Under the pieces are notes generated by a model. It made no database searches. It worked only from the letters and a program-made list of their open reading frames with translations, and was not told the DNA's origin. 64,000 nt of DNA from an uncultured Alphaproteobacteria bacterium (GTDB lineage: Bacteria; Pseudomonadota; Alphaproteobacteria; Micropepsales; Micropepsaceae): NCBI GenBank assembly GCA_902826695.1, contig CADEFU010000001.1, positions 124,001 through 188,000 of the forward strand. The letters run 5' to 3'. Both the position numbers and the translations under genes were made by a program. Shown piece after piece: positions 1-7,780 of the stretch (within the stretch, counting starts at the first letter, position 1; each line of letters starts with the position of its first letter).

Positions 1-178
1 AGGCGGCGACGCAGCCCGCGACGACGTCTTCGACGTCTTTCGGTTCGACGTTTGCACGCTTGACGGCGTGCTCGATCGCGTGGCCCAGCATCGTCATGTT
101 CGATGTGTTGTTAAACCCACCGCGCGCGGCTTTCGCGAGTCCGGTGCGGGCGTAGGATACGATGACGGCTTGGCGCAT
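1..178 (-). CDS. Acetyl-CoA acetyltransferase (thiolase), N-terminal part only
   Basis: The first 59 residues of a thiolase-superfamily enzyme run off the left edge of the window. The visible start MRQAVIVSYARTGLAKA is the usual thiolase N-terminal strand with the (A/S)xRTG motif, followed by a helix and a VEDVVAGC segment, as in degradative acetyl-CoA acyltransferases. The catalytic Cys and His lie outside. The ATG has a GAGG about ten bases upstream. In beta-oxidation such enzymes cleave 3-ketoacyl-CoA; the FadB/FadJ-like enzyme at 9.4-11.5 kb on the same strand would supply that substrate. The gene is divergent from pstS. Confidence 0.85.
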   Translation of the reverse strand, partial: MRQAVIVSYARTGLAKAARGGFNNTSNMTMLGHAIEHAVKRANVEPKDVEDVVAGCVAA

Positions 179-254
179 TTGTTTAGCCTCGATGTTGGAT
201 AGCGGATGCAGCCATTCTGCCACGGCCAAATCGGGCGCGCTTCAAGAAAAGTCC

Positions 255-396
255 GACAAGGCGTCACGCTACGGTCATGTAGGTGGTGTTGGTTCACCGC
301 GTGCCATCGGCGTTTGCGATGGTGCGCCCTGCCTTGTCTGCTTGGAGCGGTGCCCCTACCGCTCCAAGCGCCCAAGGCGCCGCAGGGAACTGGGCG
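255..396. other. Structured non-coding stretch before pstS
   Basis: The 478-base gap between the thiolase gene and pstS (179-656) holds no convincing gene but has strong pairing potential. An outer helix can form between 255-263 and 330-338. Inside it lies a hairpin at 299-309/317-327 (11 pairs, two of them G-U). Next comes a perfect 10-bp stem at 341-350/359-368 with an 8-base loop, then a 6-bp stem at 369-374/391-396. No U-run follows, so this is not a standard terminator. I could not match it to 6S, SRP, RNase P or tmRNA signatures. It may be a small RNA or a pstS leader on either strand. Confidence 0.35.
261..278 (+). promoter_or_regulatory. Weak Pho box candidate
   Basis: Two heptamers, GCGTCAC and CGGTCAT, are separated by four bases and so repeat every 11 bp, as in PhoB sites (consensus CTGTCAT). 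Each matches five or six positions. The site is about 380 bp from the pstS start, which is far for direct control, and it lies within the structured stretch. Low confidence. Confidence 0.25.
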
Positions 397-656
397 GCGT
401 ACGCTCTCTATATGCGCGCCGGGTAGGTGATCTTCTCCCCAGGGAAATTGGCGTCGGAGTGTTGCGCGGCTAGGCCCGACAACGCTTTGATTTGTAACGC
501 GATTTTCTGTGCGCTGTTCCGCCACGGATGGCTGTGGCAAAGGTGCGACGCCAGCATCACAAAAGGTTCACTGGGGCGTGGTTCACGTCACCCGCGATGG
601 CGGACCTCCGGAACGTGACGGTTCGGTCCATCGGCGAAGTCCACAAAGGGGTTCTC

Positions 657-1619
657 ATGCTCAAGAAAACTTTGGTAGCGCTGCTGGCGACGGTGTCGAT
701 CGGCGCGGTTGCCACGGCGAACGACCTGGATCCGCGGTATCCCGCGTATCAGTCGAAGTCCGGCGTGTCCGGCACGGTGAAGTCGATCGGATCGGATACC
801 CTCAACAACCTCATGACGCTCTGGGCCGAAGGCTTCAACAAGGCCTATCCCGGCGTGAAGATCGAAATCGAAGGCAAGGGCTCGTCCACGGCTCCGCCGG
901 CGCTTATCGCCGGTACGGCCGGGTTTGGGCCGATGTCGCGTCCGATGCGTTCGACCGAGTTCGACGCGTTCGAAAAGAAATACGGCTACAAGCCGACGGA
1001 AGTCCGCGTGGCGGTCGATGCGCTTGCGGTGTTCGTCCACAAGGACAACCCGATTAAGTGCCTGTCGCTGGCACAGGTCGACGGCATCTTCTCCTCCTCG
1101 CGGACGCTGGGCGGCGCGAACATCACCAAGTGGGATCAGCTTGGCCTCGGCGGTGAGTATGTCGGCAAGCCGATCTCGCTCTTCGGCCGCAACTCGGCCT
1201 CGGGCACCTATGGCTACTTCAAAGAAGTCGCGATGGGGAACGGCGACTTCAAGGCGACGGTGAAGGAGCAACCGGGCTCGTCGACCGTGGTTCAGGGCGT
1301 CGCTTCCGATAAGTTTGCGATCGGCTATTCGGGCATCGGCTACAAGACCGCCGACGTCCGCGCGGTTGCGATCTCCGGCCGCGACGGGCAGTGCCATGAG
1401 CCCAACCAGAACAATGCCTATCAGGGTAAGTACCCGATCACGCGCTTCCTCTACGTTTACGTGAACAAGAACCCGTCGGCGGCGCTCGATCCGCTGCGCG
1501 GCGAATTCTTGAAATACGTGCTGTCGAAGGAAGGCCAGCAGGTCGTGATCAAGGATGGCTACTATCCGATGCCGTTCGTGTTCGCGAACCAAGATCGTGC
1601 TAAGCTCGGCCTCAACTAA
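657..1619 (+). CDS. pstS: Periplasmic phosphate-binding protein PstS
   Basis: This 320-residue substrate-binding protein of the high-affinity phosphate ABC importer works in the periplasm and hands phosphate to PstC/PstA. I chose the ATG at 657 because it opens a clean signal peptide (MLKKTLVALLATVSIGAVATA); an earlier in-frame extension would bury it. The mature part has the PBP-like fold signature SIGSDTL near the N-terminus, the GKGSST segment, and the SASGTYGYF segment typical of phosphate binding, with IGYSGIGY further on. It is first gene of pstSCAB. A stable hairpin follows its stop. The family is normally induced by phosphate starvation through PhoB, but no strong Pho box is visible in the 478 bp upstream. 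Confidence 0.96.
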   Translation: MLKKTLVALLATVSIGAVATANDLDPRYPAYQSKSGVSGTVKSIGSDTLNNLMTLWAEGFNKAYPGVKIEIEGKGSSTAPPALIAGTAGFGPMSRPMRSTEFDAFEKKYGYKPTEVRVAVDALAVFVHKDNPIKCLSLAQVDGIFSSSRTLGGANITKWDQLGLGGEYVGKPISLFGRNSASGTYGYFKEVAMGNGDFKATVKEQPGSSTVVQGVASDKFAIGYSGIGYKTADVRAVAISGRDGQCHEPNQNNAYQGKYPITRFLYVYVNKNPSAALDPLRGEFLKYVLSKEGQQVVIKDGYYPMPFVFANQDRAKLGLN

Positions 1620-1630
1620 CGTTTGACTAC

Positions 1631-1657
1631 GTGCCGGCGGTTCGAAGCCGCCGGCAC
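1631..1657 (+). other. Intergenic hairpin between pstS and pstC
   Basis: A perfect 10-bp inverted repeat (1631-1640 with 1648-1657, loop of seven bases) begins 11 bases after the pstS stop and has no U-tract. Such elements usually protect the 3' end of a highly expressed upstream message or partly block read-through. That would allow much more PstS than permease, as is common for binding-protein genes. Confidence 0.7.
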
Positions 1658-1740
1658 GGAAATACCTCGCGCGCCGGAACGCGCAAGGCTCGGGGAAATG
1701 CCGGGCGCCAGTCCGGCAAGCATGAATGGCTCGGTGGGCA

Positions 1741-4371
1741 ATGTCGCAAACGAAACAAGCGGCGCCGGAACAGCGGCGTCCCGCATCAGTGATCTATAAG
1801 CGCGACAAGAAGACCAAGGCGTCGGTGCTCTTCACCGACGCTTTTGCGCGTTACGGCATTTCCATCGGCGGCTCGCTGGTCATCATCGCCGTGTTCACGA
1901 TCATGCTGTTTCTCTTGTGGGTCAGCTTCCCGTTGCTCGATGGCGGCAGCGTCAGAGGGACGAAGAGCTATTCGCTTGAAGCGTCCGAGGTGCAGTTCGT
2001 CGAAACCCAGATGGACGAGCAGCAGACGGTCGCTGTGGACGTCAAGCTCAACGGTCAGGTCGAAGCGTTTCACGTGGCGACCGGCGCAAAGCTCCAAGCC
2101 CCAAGCTTCGACCTTGCCGGCGCTACGGCGACGACTTTCGCGAGCACGCTTCGCGGCGATGACGTGCTGTTTGCCTTTGCCGACGGCACTGTGCGAACTG
2201 GGCGCCTTGTGATCAAGCCCGAGGTCGTGACCGCCGCGCAAGTGCCGACAGGCCTTAAGCAACTCGACGCGCGCGACCTGACCGACGGCACAGTGGTCTA
2301 CTCGCGCATTCCCGGTCAATTCCGCACCACCAAGGTTGAACTTTCGTTGGAGCCGGCGGTGCAGATCGCCGACGCGGGCACCGCAATCTTGAAGGCGGAT
2401 TATCGCTCTGGCGGCACGGCGGAGAGGCCGCTCAAGACGTTCGTAACGCTGGATGCGACCGGCAAGCTGAGGCTGAGTCAGGCCTATAGCGAAATGAACA
2501 TGTTGACCGGCGAGGCGACGACACAGGTTACGAATACTGCGATTCCCTTAAGCGTGCCTGCTGAGAGTGTCATTAAACTCCTGCTCAACACGCCAGGCGA
2601 CCGCGTGCTTGTCGCGCTGCGCGACGGGACGATTTACCGCTACAACACGCGCGACTTCGCCAACCCGAAGCTGGCCGAGACGATAGAGACGCTGGAGGCA
2701 GGAACTGAACTCTCCGCGGTCAGCTACCTGAACGGGGAGAACTCGGTCGTCGTCGGCGGCTCGAATGGGTCGATCGCGATTTGGTTCGGCGTCGATCGCA
2801 AATCGAAGGATACGACCGACGGTATTGTCTGGACCAAGGTGCACGCGGATTTCGAACAGCAGGCGGCGGCGGTAACCGACATTCGCGTCAGCCAGCGTAC
2901 GCGCATGTTCACGACGTCGGATGCGACGGGCAACGTCTGGATTCGCCACGGCACAACGGAGCGCACCCTGCTGCGGCTGCCAGGCTCGCCCGACGCGAAG
3001 GGGCTTCAGGCGACGATCTTTGCTCCAAAGGACGACGGTGTTCTTGCCATCGGCAAGAACGGCGCCGTGCGCCTTTGGTCGGTTTACATTCCGCATCCGG
3101 AGACGACGCTGCAGTCGCTGTTCGGGAAGGTTTGGTATGAGGGCTATTCCGAGCCCGACTACGTATGGCAGTCGACTGCTGGTACCGACGCACCGGAGCC
3201 GAAGCTTTCACTGGTGCCGTTGATCTTCGGCACGTTCAAGGCTGCGATCTACTCGCTGATGCTCGCGATACCCATTGCGCTGCTGGCCGCGATCTACACC
3301 TCTGAGTTCGTGCAGCCGCGCACGCGCGCCGTGGTCAAGCCGGTGATGGAGTTGATGGCGACGCTGCCTTCGGTCGTTGTTGGCTTTGTGGCGGCACTGG
3401 TACTTTCACCCATTGTCGAGAATTGGATTGCAGCCGTGATCATAGCGTTTGGCGTTATACCGCTGACGCTCATCACGCTGTCATTCTTCTGGCAACTGCT
3501 GCCACAGCCCGTGGCGAACGTGCTTGACGGAATTCCGAAGCTTCTCGCCTATCTCGCGGCCATCATTCTTTCCGTGTGGGTCAGCAGCAAGGCGGGACCG
3601 CTGATCGAAGCTATGTTCTTTGAGGGCGACTTCAAGCGTTGGACGGGCGGCGAAGGCTCGGGTCAGCCGTTTCTTTTCCTTCTCCTTTTGCCTGCGTCGT
3701 TCTTGTTCGTGATCATCGGCACGCGTCCGTTCTTCAGCGGCAAATATCGGCTGAGTCTGCGCGAGATGTCGAAGGTTGCCGCGGCTTCGCTTGAGCTGCT
3801 CGGGTGGTTCTCCATTCTGACCTTGTCGCTTGGTCTTGCCTGGATGATGTCGGTGGTTCTCAGCGAGTACGGCTATGACGTGCGTGGCGGTGTTGTGGAT
3901 ACCTACGTTCAGCGCAACGCGCTTGTCGTTGCCTTTGCGATAGCTTTTGCGGAAATCCCGATCATCTACACGATCTCGGAGGACGCGTTGAACGCGGTGC
4001 CTCAGTATTTGCGCTCGGGCTCGCTCGCTTGTGGTGCGTCGCGGTGGCAGACGACCAGGTGGATCGTGTTGCCGACAGCTGCGTCAGGCATCTTTTCGGC
4101 GATCATGATCGGTCTCGGGCGGGCTGTCGGCGAGACTATGATCGTCGTCATGGCGACCGGTAATACCCCGATATTGGATACCAATATCTTCAATGGTTTG
4201 CGAACACTGTCGGCCAACATCAACGTAGAACTACCCGAAGCGGTGCGCGACTCGACGCTTTACCGAACGCTGTTCCTTTGCGCGCTCGTGCTGTTTGCGA
4301 TGACGTTCGTCATCAACACGGTGGCCGAACTCGTGCGTCAGCGCTATCGCAAGCGCGCGGCGCAGCTTTAG
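1741..4371 (+). CDS. pstC: Phosphate ABC transporter permease PstC, long form
   Basis: This is the inner-membrane permease subunit of the Pst importer. At about 876 residues it is far longer than E. coli PstC (about 320). One membrane segment lies near residues 43-63. A soluble, presumably periplasmic region of about 400 residues follows, with repeated blade-like strands such as VVVGGSNGSIAIW and VLAIGKNGAVRLWSV that resemble WD40/beta-propeller repeats. From about residue 490 the standard permease core begins. The EAA loop near 747-790 contains EDALNAVPQYLRSGS, GASRW and VLPTAASGI. I prefer the ATG at 1741; an in-frame ATG at 1726 is possible. The long form is known in Proteobacteria, where it pairs with a long PstA, as here. 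Confidence 0.94.
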   Translation: MSQTKQAAPEQRRPASVIYKRDKKTKASVLFTDAFARYGISIGGSLVIIAVFTIMLFLLWVSFPLLDGGSVRGTKSYSLEASEVQFVETQMDEQQTVAVDVKLNGQVEAFHVATGAKLQAPSFDLAGATATTFASTLRGDDVLFAFADGTVRTGRLVIKPEVVTAAQVPTGLKQLDARDLTDGTVVYSRIPGQFRTTKVELSLEPAVQIADAGTAILKADYRSGGTAERPLKTFVTLDATGKLRLSQAYSEMNMLTGEATTQVTNTAIPLSVPAESVIKLLLNTPGDRVLVALRDGTIYRYNTRDFANPKLAETIETLEAGTELSAVSYLNGENSVVVGGSNGSIAIWFGVDRKSKDTTDGIVWTKVHADFEQQAAAVTDIRVSQRTRMFTTSDATGNVWIRHGTTERTLLRLPGSPDAKGLQATIFAPKDDGVLAIGKNGAVRLWSVYIPHPETTLQSLFGKVWYEGYSEPDYVWQSTAGTDAPEPKLSLVPLIFGTFKAAIYSLMLAIPIALLAAIYTSEFVQPRTRAVVKPVMELMATLPSVVVGFVAALVLSPIVENWIAAVIIAFGVIPLTLITLSFFWQLLPQPVANVLDGIPKLLAYLAAIILSVWVSSKAGPLIEAMFFEGDFKRWTGGEGSGQPFLFLLLLPASFLFVIIGTRPFFSGKYRLSLREMSKVAAASLELLGWFSILTLSLGLAWMMSVVLSEYGYDVRGGVVDTYVQRNALVVAFAIAFAEIPIIYTISEDALNAVPQYLRSGSLACGASRWQTTRWIVLPTAASGIFSAIMIGLGRAVGETMIVVMATGNTPILDTNIFNGLRTLSANINVELPEAVRDSTLYRTLFLCALVLFAMTFVINTVAELVRQRYRKRAAQL

Positions 4372-4380
4372 GAGGCGGTC

Positions 4381-6114
4381 ATGACACAAACCACAACCGC
4401 CGCCTCAGGGGCCGCTCCGACCAAACCTGTAGTCATCCGCCGCCAAGCGCGAAGCGACCTTTCTGCGCGGGGCGAGCCGTTCGTTTGGTTGATGGGCGCG
4501 GCTTTGGTCATTGGCCTGACCATGATCCTCGGTTTTCTTGCATTCGTGATCTATGTGGGCGCGTTGACGTTTTGGCCTTCGCCCATAGAAGTCGTCACCC
4601 GTGCGGACGGCAGGGTCGTTGCCGGCGAAGTGTTCCGCGCTGAGCGGTACCGAGTGCCCGAAGAGGTCGTGGCGGCCGCGTCGGACGATGTAAAGGCAAA
4701 GATCGCAACGGATCTCGGATTCGCGGATCGCACGCTGTATCGCGTCGGCAACTACGACATCTTCGGCGAAGACTTTGTTTGGGTATCGGAGTTCGACAAG
4801 AAGTCGGTCGCGTTCCCGCGAGACATTTACATGATCGAACGGGTCGAATGGGGCCCGTTCATCGGACGCATCAAGGAAATCGATCTCGCCGGTACAAAAA
4901 TCGCGGACCCCAGCGGAGCGAAGGTCGCGGCCGCGCATAAGGCGGCTGAGGCGCGGCGCAAGGAAATCGAGCGCATCGACAAGGTGGATATCGCCGGCGT
5001 CAATCATGAGATCGAGGAACTTCGGTTGAAGGTGCGGCGCGGCGAGCTGGACTACGGCGCGGACAGTGCGGAGGCCGCGGCGACCAAGGCCGACGTCGCT
5101 AAGCGCACCGAGGCGCTACAGGTGCGCTATGAAGCGCTTGGGCGGAAGGTTGCCGCGCTCAGGCAGACCGACGAGACATATGTTGCCACGCTTGAGGCGA
5201 TAGATGGGCAGACCAAAACATTGCCTGTCTCGCGGTTCATGCGCCTCTACCGCGCGAACGATCTTTCGAGTGAAGAGAAGTTTTGGATTTATGGATCGCG
5301 CTGGGCGGAGTTCATCACCGGTCCGCCGCGTGAGGCCAATACGGAAGGCGGGGTTTTCCCAGCGCTCGTTGGCACACTGACGATGATGGTACTGCTCAGC
5401 CTCGCCGTTGCACCCTTCGGCGTCGTGACGGCCCTCTATCTGCGCGAGTATGCGAAGCAAGGTCCGTTGGTTTCGTTCATCCGCATCTGTGTCAACAACT
5501 TGGCCGGCGTGCCTTCGATCGTTTACGGCGTCTTTGGCCTTGGGTTCTTCTGCTACATTGTGGGCGGCTCGGTCGATCAGATATTCTTCCCGGAAAAGCT
5601 GCCGACGCCGACGTTCGGCTCGGGCGGCATGCTGTGGGCCTCGCTTACGCTCGCGCTTCTGACCGTGCCCGTCGTCATCGTCGCGACCGAGGAAGCGCTC
5701 GCTGCCGTGCCGAGGACGATGCGCGAAGGCTCACTCGCGTGCGGTGCCTCAAAGTGGCAGACAATCTGGCGGATTGTGCTGCCCCGCGCGGCGCCAGGTA
5801 TTATGACCGGGCTGATACTGGCCATGGCGCGCGGCGCGGGTGAGGTCGCGCCGCTGATGATTGTGGGCGTGGTGAAGCTGGCGCCGGAGCTGCCGGTGGA
5901 CTTCACGTTTCCGTTCGTGCACTTCGAACGCAGTTTCATGCATTTGGGGTTTCACATCTACGATGTGGGCTTCCAGTCGCGGAATTCCGAGGCTGGTCGT
6001 CCGATGGTATTTGTTACGACGCTGCTCTTGATATCGTTGGTGCTGATGCTGAATGCGTTCGCAATCTACGTCCGCAACAGCTTGAAGCGCACGTATCAAA
6101 CGGGGCAATTCTGA
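4381..6114 (+). CDS. pstA: Phosphate ABC transporter permease PstA, long form
   Basis: Second permease subunit of the Pst importer, 577 residues. The N-terminal half holds one membrane segment (about residues 37-62) and a roughly 230-residue soluble region corresponding to DUF3333, with a Lys/Arg/Ala-rich helical part. The C-terminal half is the permease domain with EAA-loop sequence [15 protein letters not shown] and [12 protein letters not shown]. The AGGAGG Shine-Dalgarno at 4370-4375 overlaps the pstC stop, so the two genes are probably translationally coupled. Confidence 0.95.
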   Translation: MTQTTTAASGAAPTKPVVIRRQARSDLSARGEPFVWLMGAALVIGLTMILGFLAFVIYVGALTFWPSPIEVVTRADGRVVAGEVFRAERYRVPEEVVAAASDDVKAKIATDLGFADRTLYRVGNYDIFGEDFVWVSEFDKKSVAFPRDIYMIERVEWGPFIGRIKEIDLAGTKIADPSGAKVAAAHKAAEARRKEIERIDKVDIAGVNHEIEELRLKVRRGELDYGADSAEAAATKADVAKRTEALQVRYEALGRKVAALRQTDETYVATLEAIDGQTKTLPVSRFMRLYRANDLSSEEKFWIYGSRWAEFITGPPREANTEGGVFPALVGTLTMMVLLSLAVAPFGVVTALYLREYAKQGPLVSFIRICVNNLAGVPSIVYGVFGLGFFCYIVGGSVDQIFFPEKLPTPTFGSGGMLWASLTLALLTVPVVIVATEEALAAVPRTMREGSLACGASKWQTIWRIVLPRAAPGIMTGLILAMARGAGEVAPLMIVGVVKLAPELPVDFTFPFVHFERSFMHLGFHIYDVGFQSRNSEAGRPMVFVTTLLLISLVLMLNAFAIYVRNSLKRTYQTGQF

Positions 6115-6130
6115 TGTTTTGGGGGCTTTG

Positions 6131-6937
6131 ATGGCGGATTCTTCATTCGCACCGACTGCGTATCATGTACGGGAGGGCGGTCAGGGCATATCGCTAAAGG
6201 TGGAAAGCTACAGCCTTTGGTACGGCGCTGCGCAGGCGCTTTGGAATGTCGATATGGACGTCCAGAAGGGCCTGTGCACTGCCCTCATTGGACCGTCGGG
6301 TTGCGGTAAGTCGACGTTGTTGCGCAGCATGAACCGCATGAACGACTTGATCGACGGTCTGCGCACGCAAGGACAAATGGTGATCGACGGCGAACCGATC
6401 TATGGTTCCCGCATCGACGTCATCGCGCTCAGAAAACGGATGGGTATGGTTTTCCAAAAGCCGAACCCGTTCCCGATGTCGATCACGGAGAACGTCATTT
6501 ATCCTTTGCGCGTGGACGGCGTCACAGACCGCAAGCTTCTGGCTGAGGCTGCGGAGGCCGCATTGCGCGGCGCCGCGTTGTGGGACGAGGTAAAGAGCCG
6601 TTTGAACGAAAGCGCGCTTGGCCTTTCCGGTGGTCAGCAGCAACGTTTGTGTATTGCGCGCGCGATCGCGGGCAACCCGGAGGTTCTTCTGATGGACGAG
6701 CCCTGTTCCGCGCTCGATCCGATCGCTACGGCCAAAATCGAGGAGCTGATCGACGAACTGAAGGGCCGCTATACGATCATCATCGTGACACACAACATGC
6801 AACAAGCCGCGCGCGTCGCGGACAATACCGCGTTCATGTATCTTGGAAGGCTAATCGAGTACGGCGACACGAAGGCAATGTTCGAGAAGCCCCTCGTGAA
6901 GCGGACTGAGGACTATCTGACTGGGCGGTTCGGCTAA
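6131..6937 (+). CDS. pstB: Phosphate ABC transporter ATP-binding protein PstB
   Basis: Cytoplasmic ATPase of the Pst importer, 268 residues from the ATG at 6131. That start has a GGGGG Shine-Dalgarno at proper distance and is preferred over a TTG at 6119. Walker A is GPSGCGKST, the signature is LSGGQQQR, Walker B is LLMDEP, and the switch His is in VTHNMQQ. The stretch after Walker A ([11 protein letters not shown]) is typical of PstB. No phoU, phoB or phoR follows, which is unusual for a pst operon. Its TAA stop overlaps the stop codon of the opposite-strand gene, leaving no room for a terminator between them. Confidence 0.97.
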   Translation: MADSSFAPTAYHVREGGQGISLKVESYSLWYGAAQALWNVDMDVQKGLCTALIGPSGCGKSTLLRSMNRMNDLIDGLRTQGQMVIDGEPIYGSRIDVIALRKRMGMVFQKPNPFPMSITENVIYPLRVDGVTDRKLLAEAAEAALRGAALWDEVKSRLNESALGLSGGQQQRLCIARAIAGNPEVLLMDEPCSALDPIATAKIEELIDELKGRYTIIIVTHNMQQAARVADNTAFMYLGRLIEYGDTKAMFEKPLVKRTEDYLTGRFG

Positions 6938-7215
6938 TTGTCTTTGTCCTTTTTCTTTTTCTTCTCGGGTTTGTCGCCTTCGTGAGCCTTTGCCTTCTCA
7001 GGCTTCTTGTCCTGCCCGTGGTAGTCGGTGACGCCCGTTAGGATCGCGTAACAGGCTAGGCGGACCGTGCGCGGGATCTTCACCGGCTTGCCGCCGCTGC
7101 GCTCGCCCTTCTCGTAGTATTGGACGACGCGACGCTTCAGGCCGAGCGCTTCGGCCGCCTCTTTCTGATTGAAATCGAGGCTCTTACGCCAGCGCTTAAA
7201 GTCGTGCCCCTTCAT
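6934..7215 (-). CDS. Small XRE-type helix-turn-helix regulator with Lys-rich tail
   Basis: A 93-residue DNA-binding protein. Residues 5-40 form a Cro/C1-type HTH: an [17 protein letters not shown] helix pair, then a recognition segment with [10 protein letters not shown]. The last 28 residues are almost entirely Lys, Glu, Asp and Pro, probably disordered. The ATG at 7215 is chosen because AGGGGTGAGC precedes it; an in-frame extension lacks a ribosome site. It converges on pstB with overlapping stops and diverges from a 29-residue peptide gene. A near-perfect 18-bp palindrome inside the promoter of that peptide gene is its likely operator (inference). The target and inducer are unknown. Confidence 0.85.
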   Translation of the reverse strand: MKGHDFKRWRKSLDFNQKEAAEALGLKRRVVQYYEKGERSGGKPVKIPRTVRLACYAILTGVTDYHGQDKKPEKAKAHEGDKPEKKKKKDKDN

Positions 7216-7281
7216 GCTCACCCCTATTCGAACCGATGCGGTCACTAACACGCGAGCCAAGGCTTCCGCCACCGCTCAGCA

Positions 7282-7299
7282 ACAAAGGCGCACACAGTG
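7282..7299. promoter_or_regulatory. Degenerate second operator copy
   Basis: This 18-bp stretch matches the palindrome at 7317-7334 in 11 of 18 positions, chiefly the central GCGCAC core and the terminal GTG. It lies about 67 bp upstream of the HTH gene start and could mediate autoregulation. The match is weak. Confidence 0.3.
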
Positions 7300-7312
7300 C
7301 GGTTTCACACAC

Positions 7313-7342
7313 TTGTCACAAAGCGCACTTTGTGCATATAGT
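7313..7342 (+). promoter_or_regulatory. Promoter with operator palindrome in its spacer
   Basis: TTGTCA (7313-7318) and TATAGT (7337-7342), 18 bp apart, form a good sigma-70 promoter reading right toward the small gene at 7444. Most of the spacer is the palindrome CACAAAGCGCACTTTGTG (7317-7334; 7-bp arms perfect). This is the classic geometry for a repressor that blocks RNA polymerase. The adjacent divergent XRE regulator is the natural candidate repressor. Confidence 0.6.
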
Positions 7343-7443
7343 TACTAACTGTGGATAGTTCCGCAGCCTTTTGGAGGTTCTTCGCCCAAGCTTTCGAGCG
7401 CCCAGCGCGTCGATGTCACGGCGTCAAATTTGGAGGAGTAGCC

Positions 7444-7533
7444 ATGCGATCCCACTTGTTCGTGCTAGCCCCGCTTTGGCCCCTGTTCACGCTGTGCGTG
7501 CTCGTCGGGGCTGTTTGGATGGCGACATCTTGA
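7444..7533 (+). CDS. 29-residue single-span membrane peptide
   Basis: A very small gene encoding MRSHLFVLAPLWPLFTLCV followed by LVGAVWMATS: a positively charged start and one hydrophobic helix of about 22 residues. Support comes from a strong GGAGGAG Shine-Dalgarno six bases before the ATG, a promoter with operator about 100 bp upstream, and a strong intrinsic terminator 26 bp after the stop. It therefore looks like a complete monocistronic unit. I do not recognise a family. Its role could be a membrane-protein modulator or a toxin-like peptide held off by the divergent HTH protein; neither is shown. Confidence 0.65.
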   Translation: MRSHLFVLAPLWPLFTLCVLVGAVWMATS

Positions 7534-7558
7534 GATAGCGGGGCATTTTTGACCGACC

Positions 7559-7590
7559 AGCGGCGTCCTTTGGGGCGCCGCTTCTTTTTG
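7559..7590 (+). terminator. Intrinsic terminator
   Basis: Perfect 7-bp stem AGCGGCG/CGCCGCT (7559-7565, 7576-7582) with a 10-base loop, followed by TTCTTTTT. It ends the 29-residue peptide transcript and separates it from the porin gene. Confidence 0.85.
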
Positions 7591-7705
7591 GGTGCACCCT
7601 CAAATCCCTTCGCGCAACCGGCGGTGGTCCGCGGCCTGGGGACATGTATGGCTTCGCACGAAACGACTGTCTCTGGTCGGCAACGGGTGCAGCCTGCAAG
7701 CACTG

Positions 7706-7734
7706 CCGTCATGAGACTGTCATTTGAGTGTCAT
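7706..7734 (+). promoter_or_regulatory. Three-repeat Pho box (PhoB site)
   Basis: The heptamers CCGTCAT, CTGTCAT and GTGTCAT follow each other with exact four-base spacers (7706-7712, 7717-7723, 7728-7734), giving the 11-bp period of PhoB-binding direct repeats. The last repeat ends 46 bp before the porin ATG. CATGAA or CATTAA just downstream could serve as the -10 element. This is the clearest Pho box in the window. Confidence 0.88.
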
Positions 7735-7780
7735 CGACGGCCTGCATGAACGCTTCGCATTAACGAGGGGTGCCAAACCA

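Noticed and set aside
565-590. GGTTCAC repeats before pstS as Pho box
   Set aside because: They are 14 bp apart, not 11, and match the heptamer poorly.
509-656. Upstream extension of pstS to 528
   Set aside because: The extension would place over 40 residues before a perfect signal peptide that starts at the ATG at 657.
588-1592. A 334-codon minus-strand frame opposite pstS
   Set aside because: Shadow of pstS caused by codon bias; Arg-rich translation with no family features.
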